From: Bacilliculturomica massiliensis
GTDB taxonomy: Bacteria; Bacillota; Clostridia; Peptostreptococcales; Anaerovoracaceae
Length of the DNA: 64,000 nucleotides
Direction of reading: 5' to 3'
Assembly (NCBI RefSeq): GCF_900605495.1
Contig: NZ_LR027601.1
Location: 1-64,000, forward strand
Part shown: piece by piece, positions 26,201-34,354 of the stretch
Position numbering within the stretch: the stretch's first letter is position 1
How the letters are laid out: each line of letters starts with the position of its first letter
Program-made: the position numbers and the translations under genes
Notes under the pieces: generated by a model
Told to the model about the DNA's origin: nothing
Databases searched by the model: none
What the model saw: only the letters and a program-made list of their open reading frames with translations

Positions 26201-26695
26201 AAAACTTTGTCCCTTAAGCTGACGGCGAAAACCGCGGCGGATGTGAGCTATTCAGTGGATTATACCATGTCCTTTGGCTCCACGCGGGATGCGTTGAATA
26301 AACTGGCGGCGGCCATGGCCACAGCGGTCAATGCAAAGATGACGAACTATGCCAGCCTGTCGCTCAGCGACACGACGCTGAATGTTACGATCACCAACGG
26401 CGACACCACGGTGAGCAAGGTATTCAGCGATATCGCAGAGCCCCTTGTAACTCAGCTCACGGCCAATAAGTGCGTCGAGTCGATGACGGTAAACGAAGAA
26501 ACCCTCGCTTTGGGCGATCCGCTGAATGCCGCGCAGCTGGAGGCCTTCGTGAAGGCGTGCGATCTGTTGGGAAATAACACGCTGGACGGCACTACGAAAA
26601 TCAGCCAGTTAGACGGCAAAAACGTGGCGGTGACTGTAAAGGCCGCCGACGAAAAGGAATACAACTATACAGTGTCTTTTTCTGTGACCCAGTAA
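23273..26695 (+). CDS. S-layer homology domain surface protein with beta-helix repeats
   Basis: A 1140-residue secreted wall protein. The signal peptide is residues 1-26 (cleavage after VFA). Three SLH domains follow (about 38-90, 98-150, 158-212; TLTRAEMGTIINN, AITRQEVATVLAK, NITRAEFAAIMNN) and anchor it to a secondary wall polymer. Residues about 220-480 are short valine/threonine-rich repeats typical of a right-handed beta-helix. A glycine-rich hinge lies near 500-515. A second beta-helix (LTLNLNGKTLTT, GGTINVNSGSYELTG) and two or three copies of a roughly 100-residue C-terminal domain follow. The ATG has GGGGAGG. The stop may reflect a frameshift, because a related domain continues directly in the -1 frame. 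Confidence 0.88.
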   Translation: MKRSKVWAILLSAAMIFAMFPGAVFADTEGADAKTDTGQFADMPSDWSTEALQNAVANGLISGYDENGQKLIKPDGTLTRAEMGTIINNAFGASEKASLTGVKDVAQSAWYYDQMAKAVQMGSFAASSELRPEAAITRQEVATVLAKVFRLPEAKASALDAFTDKGAVASWAQGFAAAMAESGYMSGSNGKLNPAANITRAEFAAIMNNMVAQYIRQPGTYTEVAAKGNVMVNAADVTLKNVTVNGDLILGDGVGAGNVTLDSVKVTGRTVVRGGGVNSVIIKGTSDLGEVIVSKVGGNVRVSVQGNAGVSVITVNDGKNDVIIEGTVDKLVLDAAVPVITRSAEIKTVEINQSGSELTVEKGSKVATVSVAEEAEKASVSVAGTVTTLNTAAPKTEIAVSGTVNKVVAEKTAESTKVTTESTAKVDSVVTSAPKTEVSGKGNVAKVEAKEGAHNSTVTVPGTSVTVDKNTEGVKAGTGSNTEVKPGGSATVPGTSGSTGGGGGGGGGHGGGTQAKTYAVTSEGALKTALSQAAAGDTIRLDDSFAVTDKFTVNKALTLNLNGKTLTTAYKGTVTDAAFDVASGGNLTLTDSASGGKLTSSNSMALLRVQAGGTINVNSGSYELTGTTEDESRVIRNEGTLNMTGGTVKSERNSSAPALNNRDGSKLTLSGGTVDSVYGIGMFGKCSVTISGTAVVKSTGIAVSGNGTKTFEGYTLTINGGTITSEDTAIYLPSAGITRITAGNISGKEIGIGIRAGELTVSGGTVTASAARNAEGQLESGKSGVLTGALVVGKPESTSEDGYVGAVKVKLDGGSFINESGDAVVNDKRHFSEQVTVTVADSVTISGKYVVITGEKTFTEVITDTAKLKEALNKAVAAAIPGINSTIESYGAISFDQSTGTVDVSVKDTAKDLGAVAADILSPVLAVVKDYNHGEIKTLTINSRNIELGSSQESAQIVAAVQAALPGASKLDDIIGKTLSLKLTAKTAADVSYSVDYTMSFGSTRDALNKLAAAMATAVNAKMTNYASLSLSDTTLNVTITNGDTTVSKVFSDIAEPLVTQLTANKCVESMTVNEETLALGDPLNAAQLEAFVKACDLLGNNTLDGTTKISQLDGKNVAVTVKAADEKEYNYTVSFSVTQ

Positions 26696-26730
26696 TCGTT
26701 CAGGCGGGCGTAGCCGCCATAGACCGACAT

Positions 26731-27906
26731 GTGAGGAGCAGCCTGTCGCAGGCTGCTCCTGCCGGTTGTTCCGTCTCTTTGGAGGAAAACGTCGTTACCG
26801 TGAGAATGGAGAAGCCGGCGGCCGGGAGCAGAGCGCTCTCGGTCTATCTGCTGGACGCCTTCCGCGCGGATGGGATCGTTTCTCTGAAGCTCTCCGACGC
26901 AACCTTTGCGGCGGTGCAGCTGACGGAAGAAAAGGCGGATGAGATATGGGGGAGCGCCGATGGACTGCTCTCCGGGTTACTGGGTAAGAAAAACGCGCAG
27001 AGAGAACAAAACGTTACCGTTATATGCGAGACGAAGGGGATTCCCTTCAGCAAAGATTACAGCGTCGTTTTTATGCAGGATGAAAATGCGGTAAGAGCGG
27101 CTGCCGACCTGCTGACGGATAAACTGAGAAGGTGGAGCGGCGGACAGAGCAACGGCAAACTGCATCTGCGCATGGAACCGGACGGCGAGACCATAGTGAT
27201 GAACGTTATGGCGGGAGGAGCCGGTTTTATCACTGGGGCGCAGGGTTCCGGACTGAAAACGATGCTGATCGGGGACGCCGGATTCTATGATATGTATCAA
27301 CTTACCATCAGTGATGGGGATAAGACCACCGAGGCTGCGGTCTCCCTGCTGGAGGATCCCGAGAGGCCCAATACCTGGGACAATCATAAATCCGGTGCGT
27401 TTGATTTCCTTTCCTATGCCGGCACAGTGGCGGACATGTGGGGGATCTCTGTTTCCGGGAAGCTGGAGGACGCTCTCACGCCTGCGCCGGCCAAGGGCCA
27501 CGTCCTGTATCACTGCAGGAATATAGACGGGATCGAGTATGAAAAACAGTTTTGCTACCGGCTGGCCGACGGCAGGACGCCGGATACGGGAACGGACAGT
27601 TCCGCAGTGATCTCTTACAGTACGGATGGAGACCGGTGGGAGACCCTGACGTTCACCGACAATGGCCAACAGGACGCCAGCCTGCCTCTGGGGGATTATT
27701 ACTTAAAGATCGCGCCTGCGGATGCGAAAGGCAGCGTGACGATCGAAAGCGGATTGACAGGTCTGAGTATTGCGGAATGGACCGGCCCGGAGACCGCCGT
27801 GCGGGTGGAGTACGACAGAACCTATGGAGTGCAGCAGTGCGTGATCACGGTTCAAGCGGAGGATACCAGCCGCAAAACGAAGTATGTTATTTTGATCGTT
27901 TCATAG
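26731..27906 (+). CDS. Continuation domain of the S-layer protein in the -1 frame
   Basis: A frame of about 390 codons starting 36 bases after the S-layer stop. It has no signal peptide and its nominal GTG start has no ribosome binding site. The frame is open further upstream into the end of the S-layer gene, and its first 110 residues resemble the repeated C-terminal domain of that protein (VSLKLSDATFAA, then a helix, then a closing strand). The most economical reading is one longer S-layer protein of about 1,540 residues interrupted by a -1 frameshift near 26660-26690. Whether that is a mutation, a sequencing error or recoding cannot be told here. Confidence 0.55.
   Translation: MRSSLSQAAPAGCSVSLEENVVTVRMEKPAAGSRALSVYLLDAFRADGIVSLKLSDATFAAVQLTEEKADEIWGSADGLLSGLLGKKNAQREQNVTVICETKGIPFSKDYSVVFMQDENAVRAAADLLTDKLRRWSGGQSNGKLHLRMEPDGETIVMNVMAGGAGFITGAQGSGLKTMLIGDAGFYDMYQLTISDGDKTTEAAVSLLEDPERPNTWDNHKSGAFDFLSYAGTVADMWGISVSGKLEDALTPAPAKGHVLYHCRNIDGIEYEKQFCYRLADGRTPDTGTDSSAVISYSTDGDRWETLTFTDNGQQDASLPLGDYYLKIAPADAKGSVTIESGLTGLSIAEWTGPETAVRVEYDRTYGVQQCVITVQAEDTSRKTKYVILIVS
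26734..26760 (+). other. Perfect 12-bp hairpin at the S-layer gene junction
   Basis: AGGAGCAGCCTG pairs with CAGGCTGCTCCT around a 3-base loop. There is no T run. It lies 39 bases after the S-layer stop and inside the start of the -1 frame. Confidence 0.7.
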
Positions 27907-27985
27907 TCTCAGGAGCGGAGGATAACATAAGGAACCCAGATCCGGCCGGTGGAAAGAATGCAGGTCGTTTTTGATTCATAAGATT

Positions 27986-28023
27986 GCCGTAGGACAGGCG
28001 TCCCGCCTTCCTGCGGCTTTTTT
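27986..28023 (+). terminator. Terminator behind the S-layer locus
   Basis: GCCGTAGG pairs with CCTGCGGC, with a nested GGCG/CGCC, and six T residues follow. The post-terminator repeat starts in the T run. Confidence 0.8.
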
Positions 28024-28104
28024 ATAACATAGGAAATATGTCCGCTGATATTTCCGTATGTTTCAAAAAAGTTTACCTTATGAAAGTGAGTCCGCAGGGC
28101 GAAT
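28021..28104 (+). repeat. Post-terminator repeat element, copy c
   Basis: Reads ATAACATAGGAAATAT, then a hairpin partner ATATTTCC, then GTATGTTTCAAAAAAG and TTTACCTTATGAAAGTGAG, ending CCGCAGGGCGAAT. Nearly the same text occurs at 61379. Its AAAAAAGTTTACCTT segment can pair with AAGGAAACTTTTTT at about 28113-28126. Confidence 0.72.
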
Positions 28105-28195
28105 ATGTTTTCCAAGGAAACTTTTTTATGTCTGAAATGCCAAGCGCGAAGACGGAAAGCTCGATTATACTTGTGGAAGTCTTCGGGCCAATATG

Positions 28196-28224
28196 GTAAA
28201 ATAGCCGTAAGTCGGCTATTTTAC
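28196..28224 (+). promoter_or_regulatory. Perfect 12-bp hairpin upstream of the second binding lipoprotein
   Basis: GTAAAATAGCCG pairs with CGGCTATTTTAC around TAAGT. It lies about 100 bases before the start codon and could be a leader hairpin or operator. Confidence 0.6.
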
Positions 28225-28320
28225 GGATTCTGTGCGCGGAGCGTGAGATGGGCGGATTTAAAATCCGTAAAAGATGCAAAAAGACATGAAAAACTGAGGG
28301 ATGAAAAAGGGGAGGAAACG

Positions 28321-29532
28321 GTGACAGATAAGAATAAGAGTATGGGGCGGTTTCGCAGGGGCGCGGGACTGCTGGCCGCGGCGCTTTTCTGCACGTGGCT
28401 TCTGGCAGGCTGCGCGACCTTTGATGATTTTATAAAGGGACTGGACGACGAGGAGACGGAAGAAGTGGTGCGCATCGGCATATTCGAGCCGATGTCGGGG
28501 GAGGATAAGGAAGCGGGAGCGCTGGAGATCCAGGGGATCGAGCTGGCTCACGAGCTTTATCCGGAGGCTTTGGGCAAACCGGTGGAGCTGTTTTACGCCG
28601 ATAACCGGTCCGATGTGACGGTGGCGGAGGATGCGGCAAAGGAGCTGGCAGCCGATCGGGTGGCGGCGGTGCTTGGAAGCTACACCAGTACGCTGAGTCT
28701 GGTGGGCGGAGACGTGTTCGAGGAGCACGCTATCCCGGCGGTGGGCATTACCTGCACAAATCCGCTGGTGACAAAGATCAATCCCTATTACGCCAGAGTC
28801 TGCTTCGTGGACTCCTTCCAGGGCAACGCGGCGGCCAAATATGTATACGAGTGTCTGAAGCAGACGCAGGCGGTGGTGCTGAGGGAAGCGGACAACGACT
28901 ACGCTTCGGCCATGGCCCAGCAGTTTTCGGACAAGCTGTCTTCGCTCACGGGAGATCCGCAGGCAGTGGTTCTGACGGCGGAGTATGAAAAAGGAGCGCA
29001 GGACTTTACAAAGCAGCTGGAACAGATCCGCTCCGGCGGCGTGAAGATCGTGTATTTTCCCAGTGAGATGAAGGATGCGCTGGCGGTGATGAAGGCGGCG
29101 GAGGGCATGGGCCTCACGTTTATCGGCACGGATAAGTGGGACCGCGATGAGTTTCTTGAACAGGGCGGGAGCGCCGTGGAGGGCGCGGCTTTTACTGCGA
29201 TCTACGACGCGGATACCCAGCTGACGGATATGTCGGCTGAGTTCCTTGACGCCTACGCGGAGAAATACGGCAGCGACAAGACGCCGGAGAGCGCGGTGGC
29301 GCTGGGATTCGACGCTTATCTGGTCGCCCGGGAGGCCATCAACAGGGCGGGGACCGCGCTGTCCGGGGGAGCGATCATGGCGGAGATGACCAAGATCAAA
29401 GAACTGCCGGGAGCGACGGGGCTGATCACTCTGAACAGCGACGGCGACCCCATCAAGCCGGTGGCCATCAATACGGTGAGCGGCGGAGCGTTTACCCACG
29501 CTTACACTGCGGAGCCCGTATGGGGACAGTAA
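28321..29532 (+). CDS. Second liv-type substrate-binding lipoprotein, orphan
   Basis: A 403-residue paralogue of the binding protein at 16223. Signal and lipobox are WLLAGC with C31; the mature part starts VVRIGIFEPMSGEDKEAGA and carries LGSYTSTLSLVGG and GITCTNPLVT as in the paralogue. No permease or ATPase genes are adjacent, so it may share LivHMGF or act as a sensor. The start is GTG at 28321, supported by GGGGAGGAAAC; ATG codons upstream in the same frame lack such a site. Confidence 0.82.
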   Translation: MTDKNKSMGRFRRGAGLLAAALFCTWLLAGCATFDDFIKGLDDEETEEVVRIGIFEPMSGEDKEAGALEIQGIELAHELYPEALGKPVELFYADNRSDVTVAEDAAKELAADRVAAVLGSYTSTLSLVGGDVFEEHAIPAVGITCTNPLVTKINPYYARVCFVDSFQGNAAAKYVYECLKQTQAVVLREADNDYASAMAQQFSDKLSSLTGDPQAVVLTAEYEKGAQDFTKQLEQIRSGGVKIVYFPSEMKDALAVMKAAEGMGLTFIGTDKWDRDEFLEQGGSAVEGAAFTAIYDADTQLTDMSAEFLDAYAEKYGSDKTPESAVALGFDAYLVAREAINRAGTALSGGAIMAEMTKIKELPGATGLITLNSDGDPIKPVAINTVSGGAFTHAYTAEPVWGQ

Positions 29533-29539
29533 ATTGTTG

Positions 29540-29568
29540 TTTACAGCGAAGTGGTCAGATGGTACAAT
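29540..29568 (+). promoter_or_regulatory. Promoter of the NifU-type gene
   Basis: TTTACA (29540-29545), a 17-base spacer and TACAAT (29563-29568), just after the stop of the lipoprotein gene. Confidence 0.7.
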
Positions 29569-29650
29569 ACCCCTGTCGGATAAAGAATCGGATAAATCAA
29601 TAAAAGCCGGCCGGACAGCGCGTCCGGCACGCTTATATGGAGGGATCACA

Positions 29651-29875
29651 ATGAAAGAGAATATTAAAGCGGCGCTGGAAAACATCAGACCGTTTCTTCA
29701 GAGAGACGGCGGCGATGTGGAGTTTGTGGACTATACCGAGGACAAAGTGGTCCTGGTGCGGCTGCAGGGACACTGCGCCGGCTGTCCCCACGCGCAGATG
29801 ACCATCAAGCACGGCATCGAACAGCTGCTGAAGGAGCAGTATCCGGAGATCGACCGCGTAGAAGCGGTACAGTAG
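29651..29875 (+). CDS. NifU C-terminal domain protein, Fe-S cluster scaffold
   Basis: A 74-residue protein consisting only of the NifU/Nfu C-terminal domain, which carries or transfers Fe-S clusters. The cluster-binding cysteines are C42 and C45 in GHCAGCPHAQMT, and the N-terminal IRPFLQRDGGDVEFV is the family signature. The ATG follows GGAGGGATCAC. It has its own promoter and terminator, so it is a single-gene unit. Confidence 0.92.
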   Translation: MKENIKAALENIRPFLQRDGGDVEFVDYTEDKVVLVRLQGHCAGCPHAQMTIKHGIEQLLKEQYPEIDRVEAVQ

Positions 29876-29923
29876 TCCGGCGAAAATCTCTGAGTACAGG
29901 CGCCGCAGTGCGGGCGAAAACGA

Positions 29924-29950
29924 GACCGGGGCTGTTGGGCCCCGGTCTTT
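29924..29950 (+). terminator. Terminator behind the NifU-type gene
   Basis: A perfect 9-bp stem GACCGGGGC/GCCCCGGTC (29924-29932, 29939-29947) followed by TTT. The further 250 bases to the next gene are GC-rich with no gene seen. Confidence 0.75.
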
Positions 29951-30203
29951 GTGCATCAACCGCCGCCGGGCTGCCGTTTGAGCCGGGCCGGAGCGGTCGA
30001 AGCGAACGGAGCGGCCGAAGCGGAAAAACGTCAGAGCCGTCCCGTGAGACGGAAGTATCGTGCAGACGGCGGAAGCCGTGGGCAGAATAGCAGTACGGCA
30101 GACTGTCAGCGGACCGCCCGGAAGCGGCGGGAGACCGTAAGCGCACAGAATGCCGATGGGAAACAGAGGATAAAGACAGCCTGGAGTGGCAAGGGGTAAT
30201 GGG

Positions 30204-31610
30204 ATGACAGAGCAGTATGGAACAGATGGCGGAGAGCGCGCCAGAAGAGAAGCGGCTCGAAAGATCAGAAAACAGAAGATCATCAGGCGGAGGATCACGG
30301 CGCTGATCTGCGCGGGAGTGCTGGTGGTCGCGGCGGGCTTCGGCCTGTCCCGGCTGCTTGGAGGAGGAGACGACGGCGAAGGAGACGGCAGTGGCGGAGG
30401 CGGTATTTTCGGCAGCGCGGAGCCGAAGGCAGAGCCTGTTGAGCTGACTATTTCCTGCGTGGGGGACGTGATGGCCCATCAATCTCAATTGACGGCCCAG
30501 TACGATTCTGCGACAAAAAGCTATAATTTTGACGATAATTTTCAGTATGTGAAAAAGTACATAGAGGGGGCCGATCTGGCGCTGTGCAATGTAGAGACCA
30601 CCTTTGCAGGCGGAGCCTACACAGGCTACCCCTCCTTCAACGCGCCGGAGACCCTGGCGGACGCGCTGAAAAACGCAGGTTTTGATGTGGCCATCACTGC
30701 AAACAATCACATGATGGACAAGGGGTTCTCCGGTATGCAGAGGACGGTAGAGGTCCTGAGAGCCGCCGGTCTTCCCGTGACGGGGTCCCGGCTGACCGGA
30801 GAGACGCAGAAGTACGTGATGCAGGAAGTGAACGGCGTTCAGGTGGCCGTGGTAGCTTATACGTATGAGACGCCCGGCGTCAACGGCCGGAGGACCATAA
30901 ACGGAAATCCGCTGTCGGACGAGGCCAAATCGGCGATCAACAGTTTCAGCTACAATTCGCTGGACAATGATCTGGCTGACGTTCAGGCGACCATCAGCGC
31001 CGCCAGGGAGGCGGGAGCGCAGATCGTGACGGTTTATTTCCACTGGGGCGAGGAATACCAGCGCACGCCTAACGACTGGCAGCAGACCATCGCAAGAAGG
31101 GCTGCGGAGATGGGCGCGGACCTGATCTTTGCCTCCCACCCCCACGTGCTTCAGGGCGTGGAGATGCTGGAAATTCCGGCCGACGTGCCGGCAGATGCGT
31201 CTGCCGGCGGGGACGAGGACGATAACGGGGCAGACTCCGGCGGCCAGACGCAGGATCCTGCGGTCCGCAGAGTTCCGGTGTTTTACTCTATGGGAAACTT
31301 CATCTCCAACCAGCGGACGGAGACGCTGGGCGATACCATGAACAAAAAATATACGGAACAGGGCATGATCGCCAACGTGCACATCACCTACGATAAGACC
31401 GCCGGAAAGATCACGGATATTTCCATGGACGCTATGCCTACCTGGGTAGACAAGTACAATTCGGGCGGGAAGGTGAATTATGCCATCGTGCCGCTGGACA
31501 GCGCCATGGCCGACAATGCGGCGCTGAAGACCTCCGGGCATCTGAGCCGGGCCCAGGACGCGCTGTCCGATGTGAAAAAGCTGCTGGGCGAGGAATACGT
31601 GGCGCAGTAG
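30204..31610 (+). CDS. CapA/PgsA-family membrane-anchored metallophosphatase-like protein
   Basis: A 468-residue protein with a basic N-terminus, one membrane helix (about 31-50), a glycine/aspartate-rich linker, and an extracellular CapA domain. Family motifs are CVGDVMAH, CNVETTF, TANNHMMDKG, YFHWGEEY and ASHPHVLQG, the metal-binding pattern of the calcineurin-like fold. CapA homologues take part in poly-gamma-glutamate capsule synthesis, but no capB or capC is nearby, so the role is open. An acidic, low-complexity insertion (DASAGGDEDDNGADSGG) interrupts the domain near residue 340. ATG 30204 follows AAGGGG. Confidence 0.82.
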   Translation: MTEQYGTDGGERARREAARKIRKQKIIRRRITALICAGVLVVAAGFGLSRLLGGGDDGEGDGSGGGGIFGSAEPKAEPVELTISCVGDVMAHQSQLTAQYDSATKSYNFDDNFQYVKKYIEGADLALCNVETTFAGGAYTGYPSFNAPETLADALKNAGFDVAITANNHMMDKGFSGMQRTVEVLRAAGLPVTGSRLTGETQKYVMQEVNGVQVAVVAYTYETPGVNGRRTINGNPLSDEAKSAINSFSYNSLDNDLADVQATISAAREAGAQIVTVYFHWGEEYQRTPNDWQQTIARRAAEMGADLIFASHPHVLQGVEMLEIPADVPADASAGGDEDDNGADSGGQTQDPAVRRVPVFYSMGNFISNQRTETLGDTMNKKYTEQGMIANVHITYDKTAGKITDISMDAMPTWVDKYNSGGKVNYAIVPLDSAMADNAALKTSGHLSRAQDALSDVKKLLGEEYVAQ

Positions 31611-31728
31611 CTGCCGCACATCTTCGCGTGGGCATGGCAGGAAAGCCTGCGGCCCTGGACTGGTCTGGCTGAGGCGGCGCTGTCTGCGAGTACAGAAATC
31701 AATGTCCGTCATGTAAAGAGCCGGTATG

Positions 31729-31774
31729 GCCAGTATGGTAAATGTGGATCAGCCTTGCCATACTGGCTTTTTTT
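31729..31774 (+). terminator. Terminator behind the CapA-like gene
   Basis: A perfect 10-bp stem GCCAGTATGG/CCATACTGGC with a 19-base loop and seven T residues. The next 200 bases to the sigma factor gene show no gene. Confidence 0.85.
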
Positions 31775-31982
31775 ACATCGCGGCGCTGCAGGATGACCAA
31801 CACCTGATAAAGATCTGTCTGAAGCAAAACCGCTGTCCAGTATGGAAACAGCTGCCTCATCTGCGAAAAAGAGTGTTTAAGAGGGCGGCGTCAAAGTAAT
31901 ATGGAGAGGCAGGATGAAAAATTGCAGGACAGTGCAATAAAATCCAGATCCCGCGCATTATTCTGATGACAGGAGAAAATTC

Positions 31983-32558
31983 ATGTTTGCAATTTGTTTG
32001 GCTTCCGCAGCCGCGTGTTCCGGCGAGGACAGCATCAGGATCATTGAAGAACAGATGGAGCGGATCGCCCGCCGCGATCAGGAGGCCTTGGGCATGTTGT
32101 ACCAGCGGACGAAATCCGCCGTGTACGGTTTTGTCCTGTCGATCCTGAAAAATACACAGGACGCGGAGGATGTGTTGCAGGATACGTATATTCAGATCTA
32201 CACGGCTGCGGATACCTATCTGGCGAAGGGGAAACCCATGGCATGGATACTGACCATCGCCAGAAATCAGGCTATGATGAAGCTGCGGGACAGAAAGAAG
32301 ACGGCCGACATCCCTCAGGAGGACTGGGAAAACTGCCTGGCGGAAAACCCGGGACTCTCCCACGAAGACCGGCTGGTACTGCAGACGGTTCTGGGCACGC
32401 TTTCCGGGGAAGAACTGCAGATCGTCATGCTCCACGCCGCAGCGGGGTTTCGGCACAGGGAGATCGCCTCTCTGCTTTCGCTTCCGCTGTCAACGGTTCT
32501 TTCAAAATATAACAGGGCCATGAAGAAACTCAGAGTGAAGCTGACGGAGGGAGAGTAA
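31983..32558 (+). CDS. ECF-type RNA polymerase sigma factor
   Basis: A 191-residue sigma-70 family factor with only regions 2 and 4. Region 2 is about residues 30-95 (DAEDVLQDTYIQIY is the -10 contact region) and region 4 about 130-185 (HREIASLLSLPLSTVLSKY is the -35 helix-turn-helix). The first 15 residues (MFAICLASAAACSGE) are unusual, and a start at M25 is possible, but AGGAGAAAATTC favours 31983. The following gene, 1 base after the stop, is its probable anti-sigma factor. Confidence 0.87.
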   Translation: MFAICLASAAACSGEDSIRIIEEQMERIARRDQEALGMLYQRTKSAVYGFVLSILKNTQDAEDVLQDTYIQIYTAADTYLAKGKPMAWILTIARNQAMMKLRDRKKTADIPQEDWENCLAENPGLSHEDRLVLQTVLGTLSGEELQIVMLHAAAGFRHREIASLLSLPLSTVLSKYNRAMKKLRVKLTEGE

Positions 32559-32559
32559 C

Positions 32560-33930
32560 ATGAGAAACGAGGATATGGAAAACAGGCTGAAGACGGCGGT
32601 GGAACACGCCGTACCCGACGTGCTGGACGGCATCCTCTCTGAGTGCGGGAAGATAGACGCCGGGCCGGAAAACGCGGCGGAGAGGAAACAGCTGGATGTG
32701 CGGCCCGGGGGCCGGCGGAGAAAAAGGTGGATGCCGGCGGGCAGCGTGGCGGCGGTGCTGATCCTGATCATGGGTTCCGTCTGGGGAATGAACTGGAATG
32801 CGGCCCACGCGGTGGATTCGGTCATCGGAATCGACGTGAATCCCAGCGTGGAGCTGCGGATCAATAAAAATGAAAAGGTGCTGGCGGCGGAGGCGCGAAA
32901 TGAGGACGGAAAAGATATTCTGGACGGCATGGATCTGCGGGATACGGATCTTGACGTGGCGGTAAACGCGCTGATCGGTTCCATGCTGAAAAACGGATAC
33001 ATCGACGAGCTGGCCAACTCCATTCTCGTCACCGTGGGCAGCGAGGACGACGTCAGGGGAGCGGAACTTCAGCAGAGACTGGTGACGGAGATCAACCGTA
33101 TTTTGTCCTCCAACGCCATCGACGGTGCGATCCTGAGCCAGAAGCTGACCGCAGACCCGGAACTGACGCGGCTGGCCGCCGATTACGGCATATCGGAGGG
33201 GAAGGCGTCCCTGATACGGGAGATGATCAGTCAGAACAGTCTCTGGACCTTTGATGAGCTGGCCGGCTGTACCATCAACGATCTCAATCTGATGGCGTCG
33301 TCCCGCAATACCGGTCTCGATCACATTAAGACCCAGGGAGCGGCCAGCGATAAGGCTTATATCGGAACGGCGCGGGCGTGTCAGATCGCGTTGGCCCACG
33401 CCGGTCTTTCCGAATCGGAGGTCGGCGGGCTGAAAAGCGAATTCGACTGGGAGGAGGGCAGACCGGAGTACGAGGTGGAATTCAGCCGCGGGAAAGTGGA
33501 GTACGAGTATGAGATCGATGCGCGGACGGGAGAGGTGCTGAGCTTTCACCGCGACGGGGAGGATGACCGCCGGGGGGAAGGCGGCAGAGAGAACGGCGGC
33601 CGGAGCGACGACGACCGGGACGACGACCGGGATGAGGAGGACAGAGAAGACGGCGGCGGGGATGCGGATGATACGATCCTCCGCGTGCCTTCAGGCAGCG
33701 CCGGCGCCGCCTATATCGGAGAAGAGGAGGCGAAGGGCATCGCCCTGGCCAAAGTTCCGGGGGCTTCCGTCACGGAGTTTAAGCTGGACGTGGACGACGG
33801 CGAGGCGGTCTACGAGATCGAACTTCAGGAAGGGTCTGCGGAACATGAATTCGAGATCGACGCCATCACGGGCCGGATCCTCAAATGGGAGAGCGACGAG
33901 GATGAAGACGGGGATGAAGATGAGGACTGA
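32560..33930 (+). CDS. Anti-sigma factor with RsgI-like and two PepSY domains
   Basis: A 456-residue membrane protein. The N-terminal cytoplasmic part (1-57) probably binds the sigma factor, a membrane helix spans about 58-77, and the external part begins with the RsgI-like segment SVIGIDVNPSVELRIN followed by a domain to about residue 240. Two PepSY domains (about 265-330 and 385-445, each with an E/D-F/V-EYEVEF-type core and an EID-TG motif) are separated by a roughly 45-residue linker of almost only D, R, E and G. Short acidic repeats also end the protein. Regulation of an envelope response by ligand or protease is likely; the signal is unknown. Confidence 0.8.
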   Translation: MRNEDMENRLKTAVEHAVPDVLDGILSECGKIDAGPENAAERKQLDVRPGGRRRKRWMPAGSVAAVLILIMGSVWGMNWNAAHAVDSVIGIDVNPSVELRINKNEKVLAAEARNEDGKDILDGMDLRDTDLDVAVNALIGSMLKNGYIDELANSILVTVGSEDDVRGAELQQRLVTEINRILSSNAIDGAILSQKLTADPELTRLAADYGISEGKASLIREMISQNSLWTFDELAGCTINDLNLMASSRNTGLDHIKTQGAASDKAYIGTARACQIALAHAGLSESEVGGLKSEFDWEEGRPEYEVEFSRGKVEYEYEIDARTGEVLSFHRDGEDDRRGEGGRENGGRSDDDRDDDRDEEDREDGGGDADDTILRVPSGSAGAAYIGEEEAKGIALAKVPGASVTEFKLDVDDGEAVYEIELQEGSAEHEFEIDAITGRILKWESDEDEDGDEDED

Positions 33931-34065
33931 GGACTGAGGGTTCGGGCGGAAAGCGCGGTCTGTCACATTGCTGAGACGCTCCTCCTGCGCTTCCGAGGGA
34001 ACAGATCCGAATATTGCGGACGGAAATCACACAAAAAGAAAGTAAAAACCAGATATATACGGATG

Positions 34066-34103
34066 AAATCCCGAACATCGGAAATGAATGTTCGGGATTT
34101 TGC
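34066..34103 (+). terminator. Terminator behind the sigma/anti-sigma operon
   Basis: A perfect 13-bp stem AAATCCCGAACAT/ATGTTCGGGATTT with a 9-base loop; T residues follow on both strands, so it may work in both directions. Confidence 0.75.
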
Positions 34104-34354
34104 TGTTTTGATCGAAATGACAGGGGGTATTTCTCAAATTCTCCAAAGGAATATATGGATATATAAAATGAAATCATATATAATAAGTAAACAACGACAG
34201 GTTTGTGTTTATGTGGCTTTCTGTGGGCTGCGGCAAAGTATTTTTCAGGGGCTGCGGCAGCGCGGGAGGCAAAACCGGAGCGGCGTCTGCGGCGGGAGTA
34301 CCCAGGGGCGCTGCAGACGGCAATATTGTGAAGAAAGTGCTGGTTGATATTAGT

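Noticed and set aside
27909-28115. Conserved minus-strand peptide (HFHKVNFFET type) shared with 61379-61603
   Set aside because: It is the reverse translation of the post-terminator repeat; copy b at 23041 has stops in that frame, so the conservation is at DNA level.
29805-31712. 635-codon minus-strand frame
   Set aside because: Shadow of the CapA-like gene on the plus strand, which has clear motifs and signals.
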